A stretch of DNA of 64,000 nucleotides from Eleusine coracana subsp. coracana (GCA_032690845.1 CM064426.1:75442403-75506402); one strand, 5' to 3'. Positions 21,791 to 34,402 are shown, counted from the first letter of the stretch. The notes: generated by a model from the letters alone, not told the origin. A program made the numbers and translations.

Positions 21791-23560
21791 TTCCGCAATT
21801 CCAGGTTAATTTGAATCAAACTGAAATTTTGCTTTTAGCTGTGAATAGCAAAAATTAATAAATAAAAGATATTAGTGAAGTCAATTATCATAATGTGTAA
21901 CCTCTCTATTTAAAATCACTGGTCAATAAAAAATTTTATGCTCAGGGAGCTGCAAGATTGGGACGTACTCCTTTTATGTTGTGGCGACGGTTCTACTGCC
22001 TTATCAGGGCACTAGGTTTGACAACTACGGAATTTCTTCTCCGTTACTTCATCTGACATGACTACTTACGGTATTAGCTAATTCGTCTTAGCAACACGTG
22101 TAGTTCCAAGTCGTTACAGCGCCGTCATCCATCCAAAATTGGCCACTACATCAAACCAGGTGACATGTAGTCATCCATTCATGTTCCCCCCCCCCCCCCC
22201 CCCCCCCTATTCCTAGGCTTATGTCATTTTTCAGTTAGTACTTTATCTCTCTTTCGCTCAAACTAGTTTCTTGTTTGAATTTGTTTTCTATAAGACAGTA
22301 CATTATTATCTAAATATTTGATCAACATAAATGGTTAGCACATATATATTTTTCAATTATAAATAATGATTTGATATCCTTTTTCAGCATATTCAGATAT
22401 CACAATCTAAAACGGAGAAATATATAGAGAGAAATGACCAGAAGGGAACAACCAACTTACTAAAACACAAAGACTATTCAGCCGGCGGTCAGTATCAACT
22501 TAATTTTACATGCATGGCTTACAACTGTACATTTTTAACCTGTGATAAAGAGGTAACTGGCCTATTTCTCTATCAAAGATACACATGTGTTTCACTGATA
22601 TGACATGTCCGCAATTCATTAGAGGCGCTCATATCTGGTGGTGGTGGTCCTCTTGATGGACAGCCAACATGTGAACTGCTTCCATTCTTTTGGAAAAAGA
22701 ACAACGCCGCTCATTCATCCAAAGTTGTTAACTGCCTCGAACAAGCAACCTACTAGGTACAGATGGTCAAGTTCGACTTTACCAGACATAGCCAAACAAC
22801 GTCCATGTGTTTCCCTGACCCATGCCTTTTTATCGGTACAGAAATAATAATACCAGAAGAAGAAGGAGTGGAAAATTAAACTACGCTATGCACTTTGGAA
22901 CTTATATTATATTCTGCTGAACAAAAAAAATTATTTCTCTTAAACTTATCCTTTCTTTGCTAATGATGACAGTTATTTTCTTTCACCCTCCTATGAAAAT
23001 ACAAGTGCACCGTCTATACATGCTGAAAAAAATATTTTGTACCACCTTTGGCAAAGTGGTATTATATCTGATATTTGTACCCTTGCATTATTTGTCAACA
23101 CACATTAAGATGCGGCTGAAAACAAGCTTGAAACTTCAATACATTTAAATTGTCAGAAGCGGTACGAATACAATACTCCTTTATTCCTGAATGGGTTTCT
23201 GTATATTTCTTCGAAGAATAAAATACACCCGAGACCTTGAAACTTCTACAGTATTCTCAGGTGGGTCCATAAATGTTGAGTTGGCTTGCCACAACTATAG
23301 AGCTCAATAACAATATAACCTTATATCATTAATTATCACTAAAATGGTGAAAACACAAGATGAAACGAATATTGTTGTGTGATGCTATTATACATGAAAC
23401 AATGGTAGTGAGATAATTCATTGCCATTCTTCTGTACCAAGCACAATCAAACAAGTAATTAGATGATGCATGATATTTTTTTTCACTTCCCTTTGAGCTC
23501 CCACTCCCAAAGTTGAACGGTGTGTGAACTTGTCGTGGTCAATTCCGCGGTGCACGTAGC
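21791..23560. other. Intergenic, includes a 22-base C run
   Basis: AT-rich DNA with a homopolymer of C at 22186-22207. The short frames at 22638-22847 and 22957-23148 lack recognisable signatures. Nothing else supported. Confidence 0.45.
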
Positions 23561-23616
23561 AACTGTGTTGTTGGGCCTGAATGCCTTGAGAGACCGTGCA
23601 GGCCCATCCTCCCACG

Positions 23617-23723
23617 ACGTGTCCACGGGTACTGGCACGGTCACGGTCCACCTCGCCACTCGCATGCCGCGCACGTGTCCCGCCTGCCCGTCGCAACCGG
23701 TACCCGACACGTGGGACCACGTA
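23617..23723 (+). promoter_or_regulatory. ABRE/G-box cluster upstream of the CCCH gene
   Basis: ACGTGTC at 23617-23623, CACGTGTC at 23672-23679, CACGTGGG at 23708-23715 and CCACGTACC near 23717 give four ACGT-core elements within about 110 bases. ABREs of this type bind bZIP factors in abscisic-acid and drought responses, which fits the family of the downstream gene. Confidence 0.6.
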
Positions 23724-23928
23724 CCACCCCGCCCCAGCAGTCAGTAAAGCCTTTGTACCTGCCTACTCGAGGATAAGGCCACCGAGGCGCGAGACGGCGT
23801 CAGTTTGCCGCTCGCACAAGATACATGCCCCGTTACGGTTAACCGTGGTTGAGTTGAGATCGGGTTAACTGACCCGGGAAGCCGGGACACGATGGCACGA
23901 CCTGGCGGGAACCACGGTTAGCTCGCCT

Positions 23929-23937
23929 GTTTATAAA
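23929..23937 (+). promoter_or_regulatory. TATA box of the CCCH gene
   Basis: GTTTATAAA about 155 bases upstream of the ATG, with a C/T-rich start region after it. Confidence 0.65.
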
Positions 23938-24090
23938 CCGGGCCTCCCCTTTGCATCCTCTTCCCCGTCCCCGGCCAAGCCATCCCATCCCATCTATCTC
24001 CAAAGTATCTCCTCCGCTAATAAGTTCACGACTGTTCGAGATCGCAGCCACAAATCACCAAGAGAGGTAGAACTATAGAACTAGAAAGCC

Positions 24091-25293
24091 ATGATGATGA
24101 TGGGCGAGGGAGCCGCGCACGCGCCGCCGTGGCAGCAGCAGAGCTCTCCGGCGAGCGGCGGCGGCGGCGCGGGGGAGGGCGACGACGCGTACACCCTCCT
24201 TGCCGCTCTCCGCCGCTACCTCCCGTCGAACGATGCCGCGGCGGCCTACGAGGACGAGAACGAGGATGACGACGCCGTGGCCGCTCTGGACGCGTACGCG
24301 TGCGACGAGTTCCGGATGTACGAGTTCAAGGTCCGGCGGTGCGCGCGCGGGCGGAGCCACGACTGGACGGACTGCCCGTTCGCGCACCCGGGGGAGAAGG
24401 CCCGGCGTCGCGACCCGCGGCGGTTCCACTACTCCGGCGCGGCGTGCCCGGACTTCCGCAAGGGCGGGTGCAAGCGCGGCGACGGCTGCGAGTTCGCGCA
24501 CGGCGTGTTCGAGTGCTGGCTGCACCCGGCGCGGTACCGCACCCAGCCCTGCAAGGACGGCACCGCCTGCCGCCGCCGCGTCTGCTTCTTCGCCCACACG
24601 CCCGACCAGCTCCGCGTCGTCCCGCCCTCCCACCAGCCCGGCGGCGGCGGATCCAGCAGCCCCCGCGGGGTCGTCGTCGCTTCCTCCTCCTCGTCGCTGC
24701 CGCTCGCAGAGTCCTACGACGGGTCGCCGCTCAGGCGCCAGGCGTTCGTCGAGAGCTACCTCACCAAGAGCATGATGATGATGTCGTCCTCCCCGACCAG
24801 CACGCTCGTCTCGCCGCCGAGGTCCCCGCCGTCCGAGTCGCCGCCGGTGTCCCCGGACGGCGCCGCGTGCTGGTCGGGCGTCAACGACGTCGTCGCCTCG
24901 CTCCGCCAGCTCCGCCTCGGCGGCTCGCCGAGGTCGGCGCCGTCGGGCCCTTCGTTCCTCGCCGGCGGATACCCGTACGGGTCACCCAAGTCCACCACCA
25001 CCGGTGGGCTGTACAGCCTGCCCTCCACTCCGACAGGCGGGCCCGCCCCGGTCACTATCACGACCTCGTCGGGCGCGACCATCATGACAGTGGACCGCCT
25101 TAACCTTGGGTTCCTCGAGGAGGTAGTGGAGCCGCCGGTCATGGAGAGGGTCGAGTCCGGGAGGGCCCTCCGTGAGAAGGTGTTCGAGAGGCTCAGCAAA
25201 GAAGCCACCGTGCCCAACGACGCAGCTGCTGCCGCCACCGCGGACCCGTCTGTGGCCCCTGATGTTGGCTGGGTCACCGACCTTGTCAACTGA
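24091..25293 (+). CDS. Arginine-rich tandem CCCH zinc-finger (TZF) protein, intronless, 400 aa
   Basis: Residues 84-99 form the plant arginine-rich C-x5-H-x4-C-x3-H element. Finger 1 is C-x7-C-x5-C-x3-H at 119-137 and finger 2 is C-x5-C-x4-C-x3-H at 154-169, the spacing that defines plant RR-TZF proteins. No ankyrin repeats precede it, so it belongs to the short subgroup. The C-terminal half is Ser/Pro/Gly-rich and probably disordered. Family members bind AU-rich or stress mRNAs, promote decay in P-bodies and stress granules, and act in ABA, drought, senescence and defence signalling; that is family knowledge. Four ATGs stand in a row at the start, and the first is used here. Lack of introns is normal for the family. 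Very high GC at third positions explains the long shadow frames on both strands. Confidence 0.95.
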   Translation: MMMMGEGAAHAPPWQQQSSPASGGGGAGEGDDAYTLLAALRRYLPSNDAAAAYEDENEDDDAVAALDAYACDEFRMYEFKVRRCARGRSHDWTDCPFAHPGEKARRRDPRRFHYSGAACPDFRKGGCKRGDGCEFAHGVFECWLHPARYRTQPCKDGTACRRRVCFFAHTPDQLRVVPPSHQPGGGGSSSPRGVVVASSSSSLPLAESYDGSPLRRQAFVESYLTKSMMMMSSSPTSTLVSPPRSPPSESPPVSPDGAACWSGVNDVVASLRQLRLGGSPRSAPSGPSFLAGGYPYGSPKSTTTGGLYSLPSTPTGGPAPVTITTSSGATIMTVDRLNLGFLEEVVEPPVMERVESGRALREKVFERLSKEATVPNDAAAAATADPSVAPDVGWVTDLVN

Positions 25294-25470
25294 ACAAACT
25301 CATCCTCTGTTCTGAGTCGCGCGCGTCCATGGTAGTACTAAAGTTGGAAGGAAAGAGCCACTCACTGCTGCAGCTCCACCCGAGAAGAAGTTCCAGGAGA
25401 TCGAAGAACACAAAAAAGAAAAAAAAAGGTTTTATCATTTTTTTCTTTTTATTAAGATTCGACTAATCCT

Positions 25471-25616
25471 TGTACATAACCGTGCTCTGTAAATATTATT
25501 GGGTGGATGGATGACGGAGAGGGGGGAGGCAGAGCAGGATGGATGGGTTTGTTTCGGGGTTTGATGATGGTACGACAGTATGGGTTGTGTACATAACCGT
25601 GCTCTGTAAATATTAT
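25471..25616 (+). repeat. 29-bp direct repeat in the CCCH gene 3' UTR
   Basis: The block TGTACATAACCGTGCTCTGT followed by AAATATTAT occurs at 25471-25499 and 25588-25616. It includes TGTAAATATTAT, which resembles plant polyadenylation upstream elements, so two alternative poly(A) sites are possible. Confidence 0.8.
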
Positions 25617-25619
25617 GGG

Positions 25620-27100
25620 TCACGTGTGTGTGCTTACTCGTGGAGCATGGGAGGTGATCATGCTGTCTATTGTGGAGTGAAGAAGACCACCGGACTCCGA
25701 GAAGAGCACCAACTCCGGCCGGCGGCTACCAGACTCTGATTTCAGCGATTCCAGAAAGGACGCCCTAAGTTGATGTTTATTTAGCGTCTCATTCTGCTGT
25801 TTATTTTATTATTATTGTCACCTTAAGATGACCTATTGCTATGTATTTTATTATCCAATGTCTTTCCGTATTCAAATCTGTACTCCAGTCTGATGTATTT
25901 CCTGTTTCATTTCATGCGTCCTTATGGAGCATGTATTGTTGTGTTACTGCCCAAGTAATTAAAACCGCCTTTGTACTGCTCGATTCTCTTATGCTGTTTT
26001 TTTTTTCATCTTTCAGACAACTTAGAATACTTATTATGGTTGCTTGGTGAATTTTGGTAATCCTATTTTGGGTTTTCTTTCTAAAAAAGGATTGTTTTAA
26101 TTTGGTTTCAACATTCGGTTAATCGTCTTGTGTCGTGCGTGGTCCATGACGATAGTGATCAGTGTCTGCTTAGTTGCAGTGTTTTGCTTCTAAAGCCTGT
26201 GGAACTGTCCAGCGGTCGCCGGGCGGTGCCGAGGACGAAGTCCGTTGGCGCCTTCTCCGCGGCGTCAAATCCGCCACCCCATCAGCCGTCGCGATTATGC
26301 GTGTGATCAGTCCCTAGCCGTGCAATCAATCCACTGGTTGTGACAGCGGACTGACGTTTGAATCGCCTTGCAGTTTAGTACTAGTGCAGAGCATGCATGC
26401 GAGATTCTATGATTAAAGTGCTACCGAAACTATTTTGATTTTAAATCCCAGTACAAGTTCATGTACATGTCCCAGGAATGATAATAAGATTGGTCAGTTT
26501 TAGTGCGGTGCCCAGGAATCTAAGCCGAGCCCTGTCATATAGGAGCTCGTTTTGACAGCGATGGTAATATGTGACTGTTTTCACTGGTACAAGGTCTTGG
26601 TGTTTATTTACCCCAGATGCATCTTTCTCCCTGATCCATTCTTCTTTGAATATTACTTAATTGATCCCAAAATAAATATTTGTAGAGTTGACCAAAGTTA
26701 TAAAGTAATTAATTTAGGTACCACTTCAACTTTTAATTGATGATGTTAGGACAAGTTTTTAGTGTAAAAGATAAATGGAAAGTGTTTCCCTAACATGGTC
26801 AATTAAATATTTTGTCCACAACTGTTATCTCTAATATGCATTGCTCACTGCATGCAATGTCCTTCGGTAGTAATGCCGATCTCAACTTCCTCCCTTCCTC
26901 TTTTCTATCTTCTGCTCATGCGGATGTGCAATCGAGTCATCCCATTCATGATCATTTTGACAAAGTGTATGAAGCGTGACTGAGAACTTGGAGGACCGTT
27001 GAAGGGCAAACGGTATGAAGTCTTTTTAAGTGAGTCATGATGTGCTGAAGGGCAACAGTGTCAAACTTGGAGGCTGACAGACCACATAAGTCATGAACTT
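25620..27100. other. Intergenic, no gene recognised
   Basis: No reading frame with family features. A GC patch near 26210-26290 and a worn MITE-like stretch near 26650-26720 are the only texture. Confidence 0.45.
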
Positions 27101-27102
27101 AG

Positions 27103-27236
27103 AGCATCTCCAACCATTATGTAAATGAGGTTCCCAAACAAAGAATTTAGAAAGTGATTGCAAAAATAAACCTCCACCATTCTCTAAATAAAATCACTAA
27201 ATATAACAACTTTTAAAATAAGATCTTTCACGGTTA
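27103..27236. repeat. GAGCATCTCCAAC-type MITE fragment
   Basis: Left end GAGCATCTCCAACCATTATG followed by AT-rich sequence. A similar start, AGAGCATCTTTGATCATTAT, lies at 27952. No right end found for either. Confidence 0.5.
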
Positions 27237-27396
27237 TGAGTATATCCAAGATGGAGTTACCTTGTGTATGTCAGGCATGAATCCATACACCAAGTATTGA
27301 GTGCATTAGACTAGGATTAGTATAATACTGAAGTAGTAAATGATATGACTTAGCAAATGTCAACACAACCCAATCTATGTTGAAGTTGTCAAATAA

Positions 27397-27693
27397 GGCC
27401 CTGTTTGGATCCAATTCAGATAATTAAAATCTGAGTTTTATCTTAAGATTTTAGAATCTAGATTCTAAATAAAATCTGGGTGGTCGTGTTTGGATACCAA
27501 TCAGATTTATAAAATCCGAAGATAGTGAGTCTTTTGTCATATAAAATCTTGCTCTAGTTGAGTATAATCAAATTATGAGATTCTTAAAATCTGGGGATCT
27601 AAATTTTAAAATCCAAAAAAATCTGCCCTATTTAGAGGTCTCATGAATTCTATAATTTAAATTCTTAAAATCTCTGTGGATGCAAACATGACC
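27397..27693. mobile_element. Tourist-like (PIF/Harbinger) MITE, 297 bp
   Basis: Left GGCCCTGTTTGGATCCA and right (complemented) GGTCATGTTTGCATCCA are inverted repeats, flanked by TAA on both sides (27394-27396 and 27694-27696). Confidence 0.85.
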
Positions 27694-28149
27694 TAAAAAT
27701 AAAAATGTTAAGAGATCAATCATATGAATGTGCTTTCTATCTTATGGAAGCTCGTGATACAAGAGCAAACCAACAATAGATAAACGAGTAACAAGGTTCT
27801 TAATTGAACAAGGCAATCAAATACAATATGTAATTAAGTTATGATAACAAACTTGTATGAATGTAAATACAATAATTAAGTTGTGATAACAAACTTGTAT
27901 GAATGTAAATGCTTTAAAAAATGCGAGAATGTAAGAGAAAATTAAGAGATAAGAGCATCTTTGATCATTATGTAAAAAATTACTCCATAAAGACAGGATT
28001 TAAGAGGTTTCTAAAACTATTGGAAGTAAAAAGAAAGCATGTCCTCCAACAACTCTCAATAATTTATTTTCTAAAAATTAAAACTATAAAAATATGCCTT
28101 TAGGGAGTTTTATTCAGGTTGCCAAATATGGAAAACATGGAGGAGTATG

Positions 28150-29204
28150 AAGGACAAATAGGGTTGTCACCACCTACTGCCTACCTCTGTAGACATTGGA
28201 TTACAAGGTAATTAACACTACCTATCCATCTAACCACCATGCTTACACTTCAAGATAGAATTGTAGAATTGATCAAACCCTAGAACTTTCCTAAATCTAA
28301 TTGGATATTAAACCCATGTTGAGACATAACAACTAGAGCTAAGTATAAACTAGCATTATAACAATCAGACTATAGTCTAGGTTTATGCCAATGATAGCAA
28401 TAGGGTAGCAAGCGTATATCATCATGATAATATAATAGAGTCCTAAGACATGAATATGATATATAACCACAGAAGGAACATGTATCATAAGCGCAACTAT
28501 ATTCTAGAACTATATTACTTAAATAAACTAAAGTCATACATAATTAAAATAAAGGAAATGATATAAGACCCATACCAATATTCTAATGACTTGGATACTT
28601 GAGAAAGTCTCAACTAGAGTAAACACCACTAGGAAATGGAAAGACTAAATGTGAGACGGAATGGTTACTTCTTGAGTGTGTATTTATGAGTGGAATGTAT
28701 TACTCCTTATAGAGGACTTCTAAGGCGATTATGAGGCGGTTGCAAGTTGTTATTCTTGACAAAACAACCTCCACTGACATCAGAGAGGCGGTAACTGCCA
28801 ACATGTGGAAGCTCCCCCGAGGAGCTCTCCTCCCAAGGTCGACTGACTAGGGGGTCTGGTCGGCCGACCTGCAGGTGGGCCCCCTTAGGGTGTGCTTTCT
28901 CAAGGTGGTCTCTAGGTTGGTCCTCTCTGTTATTAAGTCAGTTTTCTCCCACGCAATCCTATGTAGCAATGTCATTGATCTATGGGTTTGTCCAGTTGGC
29001 GCTCTCCAATTGGTTGGAATGGTATTTCATAGATCGTGGGATATTTCTTCACTCCATATCTGTATAAACTTTTGCATGCACATGTTTCTCCAAGGACAAG
29101 TGGAATTGCATTATTTCTAACTAACATACGTGTATAAAATGTCTTATCTTCCTATTTTAGTGAGCATATTGACGGTCAAAATTGGTGTATAATGATCATC
29201 AACA
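28150..29204 (-). mobile_element. LTR fragment, inverted relative of the solo LTR at 34689-35885
   Basis: Read on the minus strand it starts TGTTGATGATC at 29204, continues with GACCGTCAA like the solo LTR, and shares the GGCAGTTACCGCCTC-like part and the GTAGGTGGTGACA block near 28165. The far end is not identified and divergence is substantial. Confidence 0.55.
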
Positions 29205-30770
29205 GGTCATAAGTTGTGGGACTCTTGTTGTGAGTTTGAAGCGCCTACTGCCTTAATTGTGACTTAAATAATGATGGTAACCAATTTCATTTTTGCAACT
29301 TTGTTTTCTTTGATCATCCACAATCTTAATTCACATACTTAGGTTGTTTATTTGTACTTCTTTTTTACCTAAAGAGAAATTGGTATTCTCTATTATCCAT
29401 CCTCTCTCCTTTTTCGGGACACAGTCCTTACACTTGGAGAACATTTCTTGTGTGTGAAATACATTTTGTTATAAAGTGGTTTACTTGAAAAATGCAACAT
29501 TTATATTAGAAGTGTAATATTAGCTCATATATAAATATTTTATAGTTATTTTTCAACATGCACAAATTTCAACTCTATAGTATGTCCAAAAATAATCCAT
29601 GATATTAATAAGTACACTTTTAGATGGTCGAAACACTATTCTGATGTTAAATATTTTACTCTAGACTCTACATTTGGATCAAGATCCTAAGGGTCAAACT
29701 ACACCGGGTGAAGGACCATGCTTTACTTTTACCATCGCACAAAAGATGACCCACTACATCGGAATTCTGGACCTCCAATGGTTAACATGCACAACATAAG
29801 AGCATGAGGTTTATAAGGGGTCTAACATATCATCTACTCTATTTCATCTCAAAAGGTTTTCTTTAATTTGTAGGAAATCTCGGGAGACCATGGAGGTCAC
29901 TAATAAAGTGACCTCCAATTAATTGTTAATATGGAACATAAATAATGTCAACCTCGTAGACGTGTTTCAAGCTTTGACGGACTGCCATTTTGGCAGGTTT
30001 CCATGATGGCTTCAGGTCTGTTGTATGATGTTGGTCTCTCTGATTGTTAGAGCACATAGTTGTGTAGAGAATTTGCTGCAAATTAGTGGTGATATAGTGT
30101 TGGTGGTGACTAGATATGCATGACGGTGATTAGATCTTGATGGCTATCATATGGTATAATCGGGGATAAGATTTCTACCAGAATACTATCTTCATATATG
30201 GCTCGTGTTTGTTGTGCTTTATAGGTTGAAAACATCCAATAACACAAGGACCACATTGGATCTACCGTTTATGTACATGTTGACTCTAGGATTAGCTTGC
30301 CTAATACAATTGAGGTGACATGGAGACAACAGTTCATGGCATCAATGACTTGTGGTGTCTTCTTGCATAGGATCGACATGTTCGATTAAAGGCTGTGATC
30401 TATAAGGCTTCGACCCGGTTTCAATGGCTTCGGTGATGGCTTAAAGTTTGGCATCACGACGATGGGTACCTTTATGTCTTTTTGGACAAGAATGAAACAC
30501 CATAAAGTGATAGTCAAGATGCATCTAGGATCCCCTAGTGGGTTTTGGTGAACGATGGCATAAGATTAAAAATGTACTAATATGTGAATCAAGTAAATCT
30601 GCAGGTTATCAAAAGAAAGTTATGATCCACTTTGTGAGATTGTCTATCCCTCTACAAAAAGAAGAAAATAGAAAGGACTCAAGTACTTTAAAGTTTAGCT
30701 TTTATTAATTTCTTGAGTCATAGATATGCTGAACTATTAAGAGGGGTAAACTAATCTTGCTTGTAGGAAA
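29205..30770. other. Intergenic repeat-like DNA, no gene recognised
   Basis: Long G/T-biased stretches on the plus strand around 30000-30500 resemble LINE 3' regions, but no poly(A) tail or target duplication was found. Confidence 0.35.
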
Positions 30771-30779
30771 TTAATGTGC

Positions 30780-33700
30780 TCAAGTGAAAGGACCGAGTAA
30801 CCGAGAGAGAGAGGGGGAGGGGGGGGGGGTTGAATCGGGAACTCGTACTATGTACCAAATTTACCAATTCCTAAACCGACCACTCAAAACAACTCCTACA
30901 TAATTCTAGTGGTGATCACACTAGCAGGATAATTAACCTATGAAAGAAACAACAATCTAAGCATACTAGTAGATCACACAAAGATAAAATAACTCCTATG
31001 CAAGTTAGTGATAAAAACACGCGAAAGCAAACAACAAGCTAGCATAGGAACCTACTCATGCAATGCTACAAGATAAGAAACTAGAGCACACAAGTATGAG
31101 TAGGAGAATACACACAAGGATGAGTAATCAAGCCAGTGCAACTCCTATACATGCTAGTAATCAAGTAAGAAAGCTAAGCTCTCCTAGCAAGTAAATAAGC
31201 CTATTCTTGCAAGACTACAAGGTAATCAACTAAAACAAGGTAAGCATACATGCATGAGTAGCACGGTAAGTAAATGCAAAAAATAATGCATCAAAGTAAG
31301 GAGTAGAGTAAGAGATGGCTAATGATTTTTTTTCCGAGGTCTCAGAAGGATGGCGCCTTCCCCTACTCCTTGTTGGATCACTCCCGTCGGAGTCCCAGTC
31401 CCTCCCGCCACCAATGTGGAGTTCTCGCCCATGAGCCCGCAATCACTCCTGGAGTGAAGACATGGTGTGCGTCACCGCTACCATCTAGGCACAAGCTTGC
31501 CTCCCTCGAGAACTTGCCAGACTTCCCGAGCCGACATGCACTATTAATGTCTCTTTCACCGGCGGGCTCAAACCGGGTACAAACATGTGACGGCCTTCAT
31601 AACCGATCACGATAAGCTCGATCACTGACACCTAACCGGTCTAGGCCTCACCATAGACCAAGAGTAACAACCTAGATCACACCCTTAAGGATACCCTAGT
31701 CTTAGATGTGCATAAATGCTCAAGTTACTCTCACTATCACTCTCAAGATATGCAATATCTCCTCCTAGCGCTCTCCTCTTTTCCTCTTGGACCTGACCAA
31801 ACGCTCTCAGGTATTTCACTGGCCAAAAGAGGTCTTCAAGACCCTAGCAACGAAGTTATATAGGCTTCCAACCTCCAACCAGCCGTTGCTCCACAAAATC
31901 AGCTTTCTGGGCATACTGACCAGACAATCTAATCACTGCCTGACCAGACTGTCCGATCACTATAGACCTGAGCTCCAATGGCTCCGTCCCTCTACTGACT
32001 CCTACTGACTGAACCATACAGTCAGTTGACCGGACCATCTGGTCTGTTTCTCTCTCCATTACAAAAACATTTCCAGCTCCTGCTTCCTCGCTGCCCAGAG
32101 TCAGCTTGTACAGACCGGACCGTCCGGTCTATAGACCGGACCATCCAATCTCTACAGACTCGACTCTTGCAGTTTCCTCACTGAGTCTTCTCGCTGAATT
32201 GTTCTCTCCTCTGATGACCCTACAGTCCGGTCACTCCTTGACCGACTGTCCGATCTCTCCGTCCTGAAGCTGAAACTTCTCGTTCTCGCTTGACTTCGTT
32301 TTCCGACTTCTCCGAACAGCTCCTTAGCTTCTCTATTGTCACCTAATGCCTGTGATTTCACTGAGCATCCATACACATCACCGACTAGACATGATCTAAG
32401 AGAAATAACCTAGACCCTCTTGATAGTCTGGTTTTTCCAATGGACTTAACGCCCTAACAACTAGACAAGTGTTCCCAACGCTTGCTCCATAGCCTGTCCT
32501 CAACTTTGATCCATCTCCATCAACCCTTGGACTCCATCAAGCTCATAAGCCTCCATGCTTGTAGTCATTGTCATCAATTACCAAGACAACCGTCTACAAT
32601 CATCATAAGGTAGAAAAGGTTTCCTACATGAACAACACTCGTATAGACATTAGTCATATTTCATGTTTGTCATTCATCACTAAAACATCATACCTTGGAA
32701 TGACCTCAATGGTCATGAACCTTACATCAAGTCAACCAAAAAGCTTTGAGAGCGAACTAGACACAAAAAGCCTAAAAGAACCAACTCAATTTGAGCCAAA
32801 CAGAGTGTGAAGGAAGTTCCATCACTTTAGTGATGGAAGTTCTGTCACTTGTAAACCTATCTAATCAGCCAAACTGAGAGCGACGAAAGTTCTGTCACAG
32901 CCTTTTCCAGTGCAATCCAGGCTCATGCAATGACTCTTTTTGAATCCACGGAAGTTCTATGAGTCATCACAGAAGTTTCGTCAGCCACAGAAAATACTCC
33001 AACTGCTAGTCTTTGAGGCTCCTCTATAAATAGCTCATCCCTCTCCCGGTGGAGAGGGTTGGACACATTGTTGTTCCACTCTACTTTTAGCTAGAGCTCT
33101 CCCTTCTTCCACATACACTTGTTCTTGACATTCCAAACATTTGTGAGAGAGATCCAATCACTAAAAGCTTAAATCCATTCAAAAGCTTGAGCACATCTTT
33201 CCCTCCACTACAAGCTTTGATTTTCTTACTCTTGGATACTTGGTCTCCTAGACGGCTAGGTGTCTCCCTTTGAGCTCCCAACTTGTTGTGGTGATACGGG
33301 GAAATTTGTAAAGGTGTGGTTCGCCTCTAGAAGAAAAGAATCAAATGAAGGAAGAAATTTGATGTCGATCTTTGTGACTGCTTGGCACGGAAAAGGGTTG
33401 AGAGAGACCCGAGTACTTTGTGTAGATCCTCAATAAGGAAGTAGAAACTACTTAGTGTGGTTGCTGAACCTCGATAAAAATCATTGTGTCTCTCTTTACT
33501 TTTCCCGCACTTATTATCAAGTTTGTTTGTTTCCTTTATATATTATGCTCGATCTACTTATGTATTGTGTTGCTAGCTATCTATTGTAGGACTTGGGCCA
33601 TTCATTATGCTAGCATCACCACTATTCAAGTATTGTATCTCATCTCCTTTTATTTTTCGCATTTTATTCAGCACTCAATTCCTTTTGGTGGAACTTCTGT

Positions 33701-33870
33701 CGTGGGAGAGAACTTCCGTCACCACGGAAGTCCCATCAGAAACTGATGGAAGTTCGTCAATCTCTGTTTAATTGTTTTCAAGTGTTATTTTCAGGTTTAA
33801 TTTCTAGATTTCCTATTCACCCCCCCCCCCCCCTAGGCAACTTTTAGATAGGTTTCGGCCTAATAATCTA
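30780..33870. repeat. ~3-kb motif-rich repeat bounded by inverted G/C runs
   Basis: The left border has a G run then TTGAATCGGGA (30819-30840). The right border has TCCTATTCAC then 14 C (33811-33833), which is roughly the reverse complement. Two motif families fill the inside: near-palindromes like GACCGGACCGTCCGGTC (31917-32260) and GGAAGTTCTGTCAC-type blocks, often inverted (32811-33760). A TATAAATAG box lies near 33025. No coding sequence recognised; the class is uncertain (subterminal arrays of a CACTA-like element are one option). Confidence 0.5.
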
Positions 33871-33995
33871 ATGGTGGATGGTATTGCAACAATCATTTGA
33901 GCGTGTTAAGGAGTTGTGATGGTGGTAAGTAGAAACATGGTGGCACCCAACTATGATGCAAGTGGTGGAGTAATATCAGCCATGGGAGAAATCTT

Positions 33996-34205
33996 TTAGC
34001 AACGATGACTCCTGAGACTATCATTCCCCTTCCCGAAGGTGGTGTTGTTTACGACATTACATAGACTGCTCACCCTGAAGTCTTTTAGCTCCTTTGGATT
34101 GGGCCCTTTTGGTGTCAACACGATTGTTGTATCATTGACCCCCACTAGTAGCTCTCCATCTAAAAAGAACTTTTGTACTACCATTACCACATCCCGTTTC
34201 ACCAT
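33996..34205 (-). pseudogene. LINE reverse-transcriptase fragment (upstream part), minus strand
   Basis: The minus-strand frame reads TTIVLTPK...P.ELKDFRVSSLCNVV, matching the L1-type motif TxIvLIPK...DFRPISLCNV. It is inverted relative to the next RT part at 34403. Confidence 0.75.
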
Positions 34206-34250
34206 CGCCCAATATCTCTAAAAAAATCTGGTCGGGAGCACGTCATGCCC

Positions 34251-34372
34251 AAGGGCACTTTATGAGGACCCATCTGAAATAGGGCATCGACTATTTATTC
34301 TTATATAAACATTTTACAATAGATGAAATAGTTGACGCCCTATTACAGATGGATCCGCTTAAGGCGCCCCTA
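34251..34372. mobile_element. Foldback/MULE-like MITE
   Basis: Left arm 34251-34301 and right arm 34321-34372 are inverted repeats of about 50 bases, roughly 80% paired by eye (core ATAGGGC..C.ACTATTT), with a loop of about 19 bases. It separates two LINE pieces of opposite orientation. Confidence 0.65.
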
Positions 34373-34402
34373 GGTCTGACATCGTCTACAAGACTAGATC
34401 AG

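Noticed and set aside
24073..24633. Antisense and alternate-frame long ORFs over the CCCH gene
   Set aside because: They mirror the high third-position GC of the real gene and encode Arg- or Ala-biased strings only.
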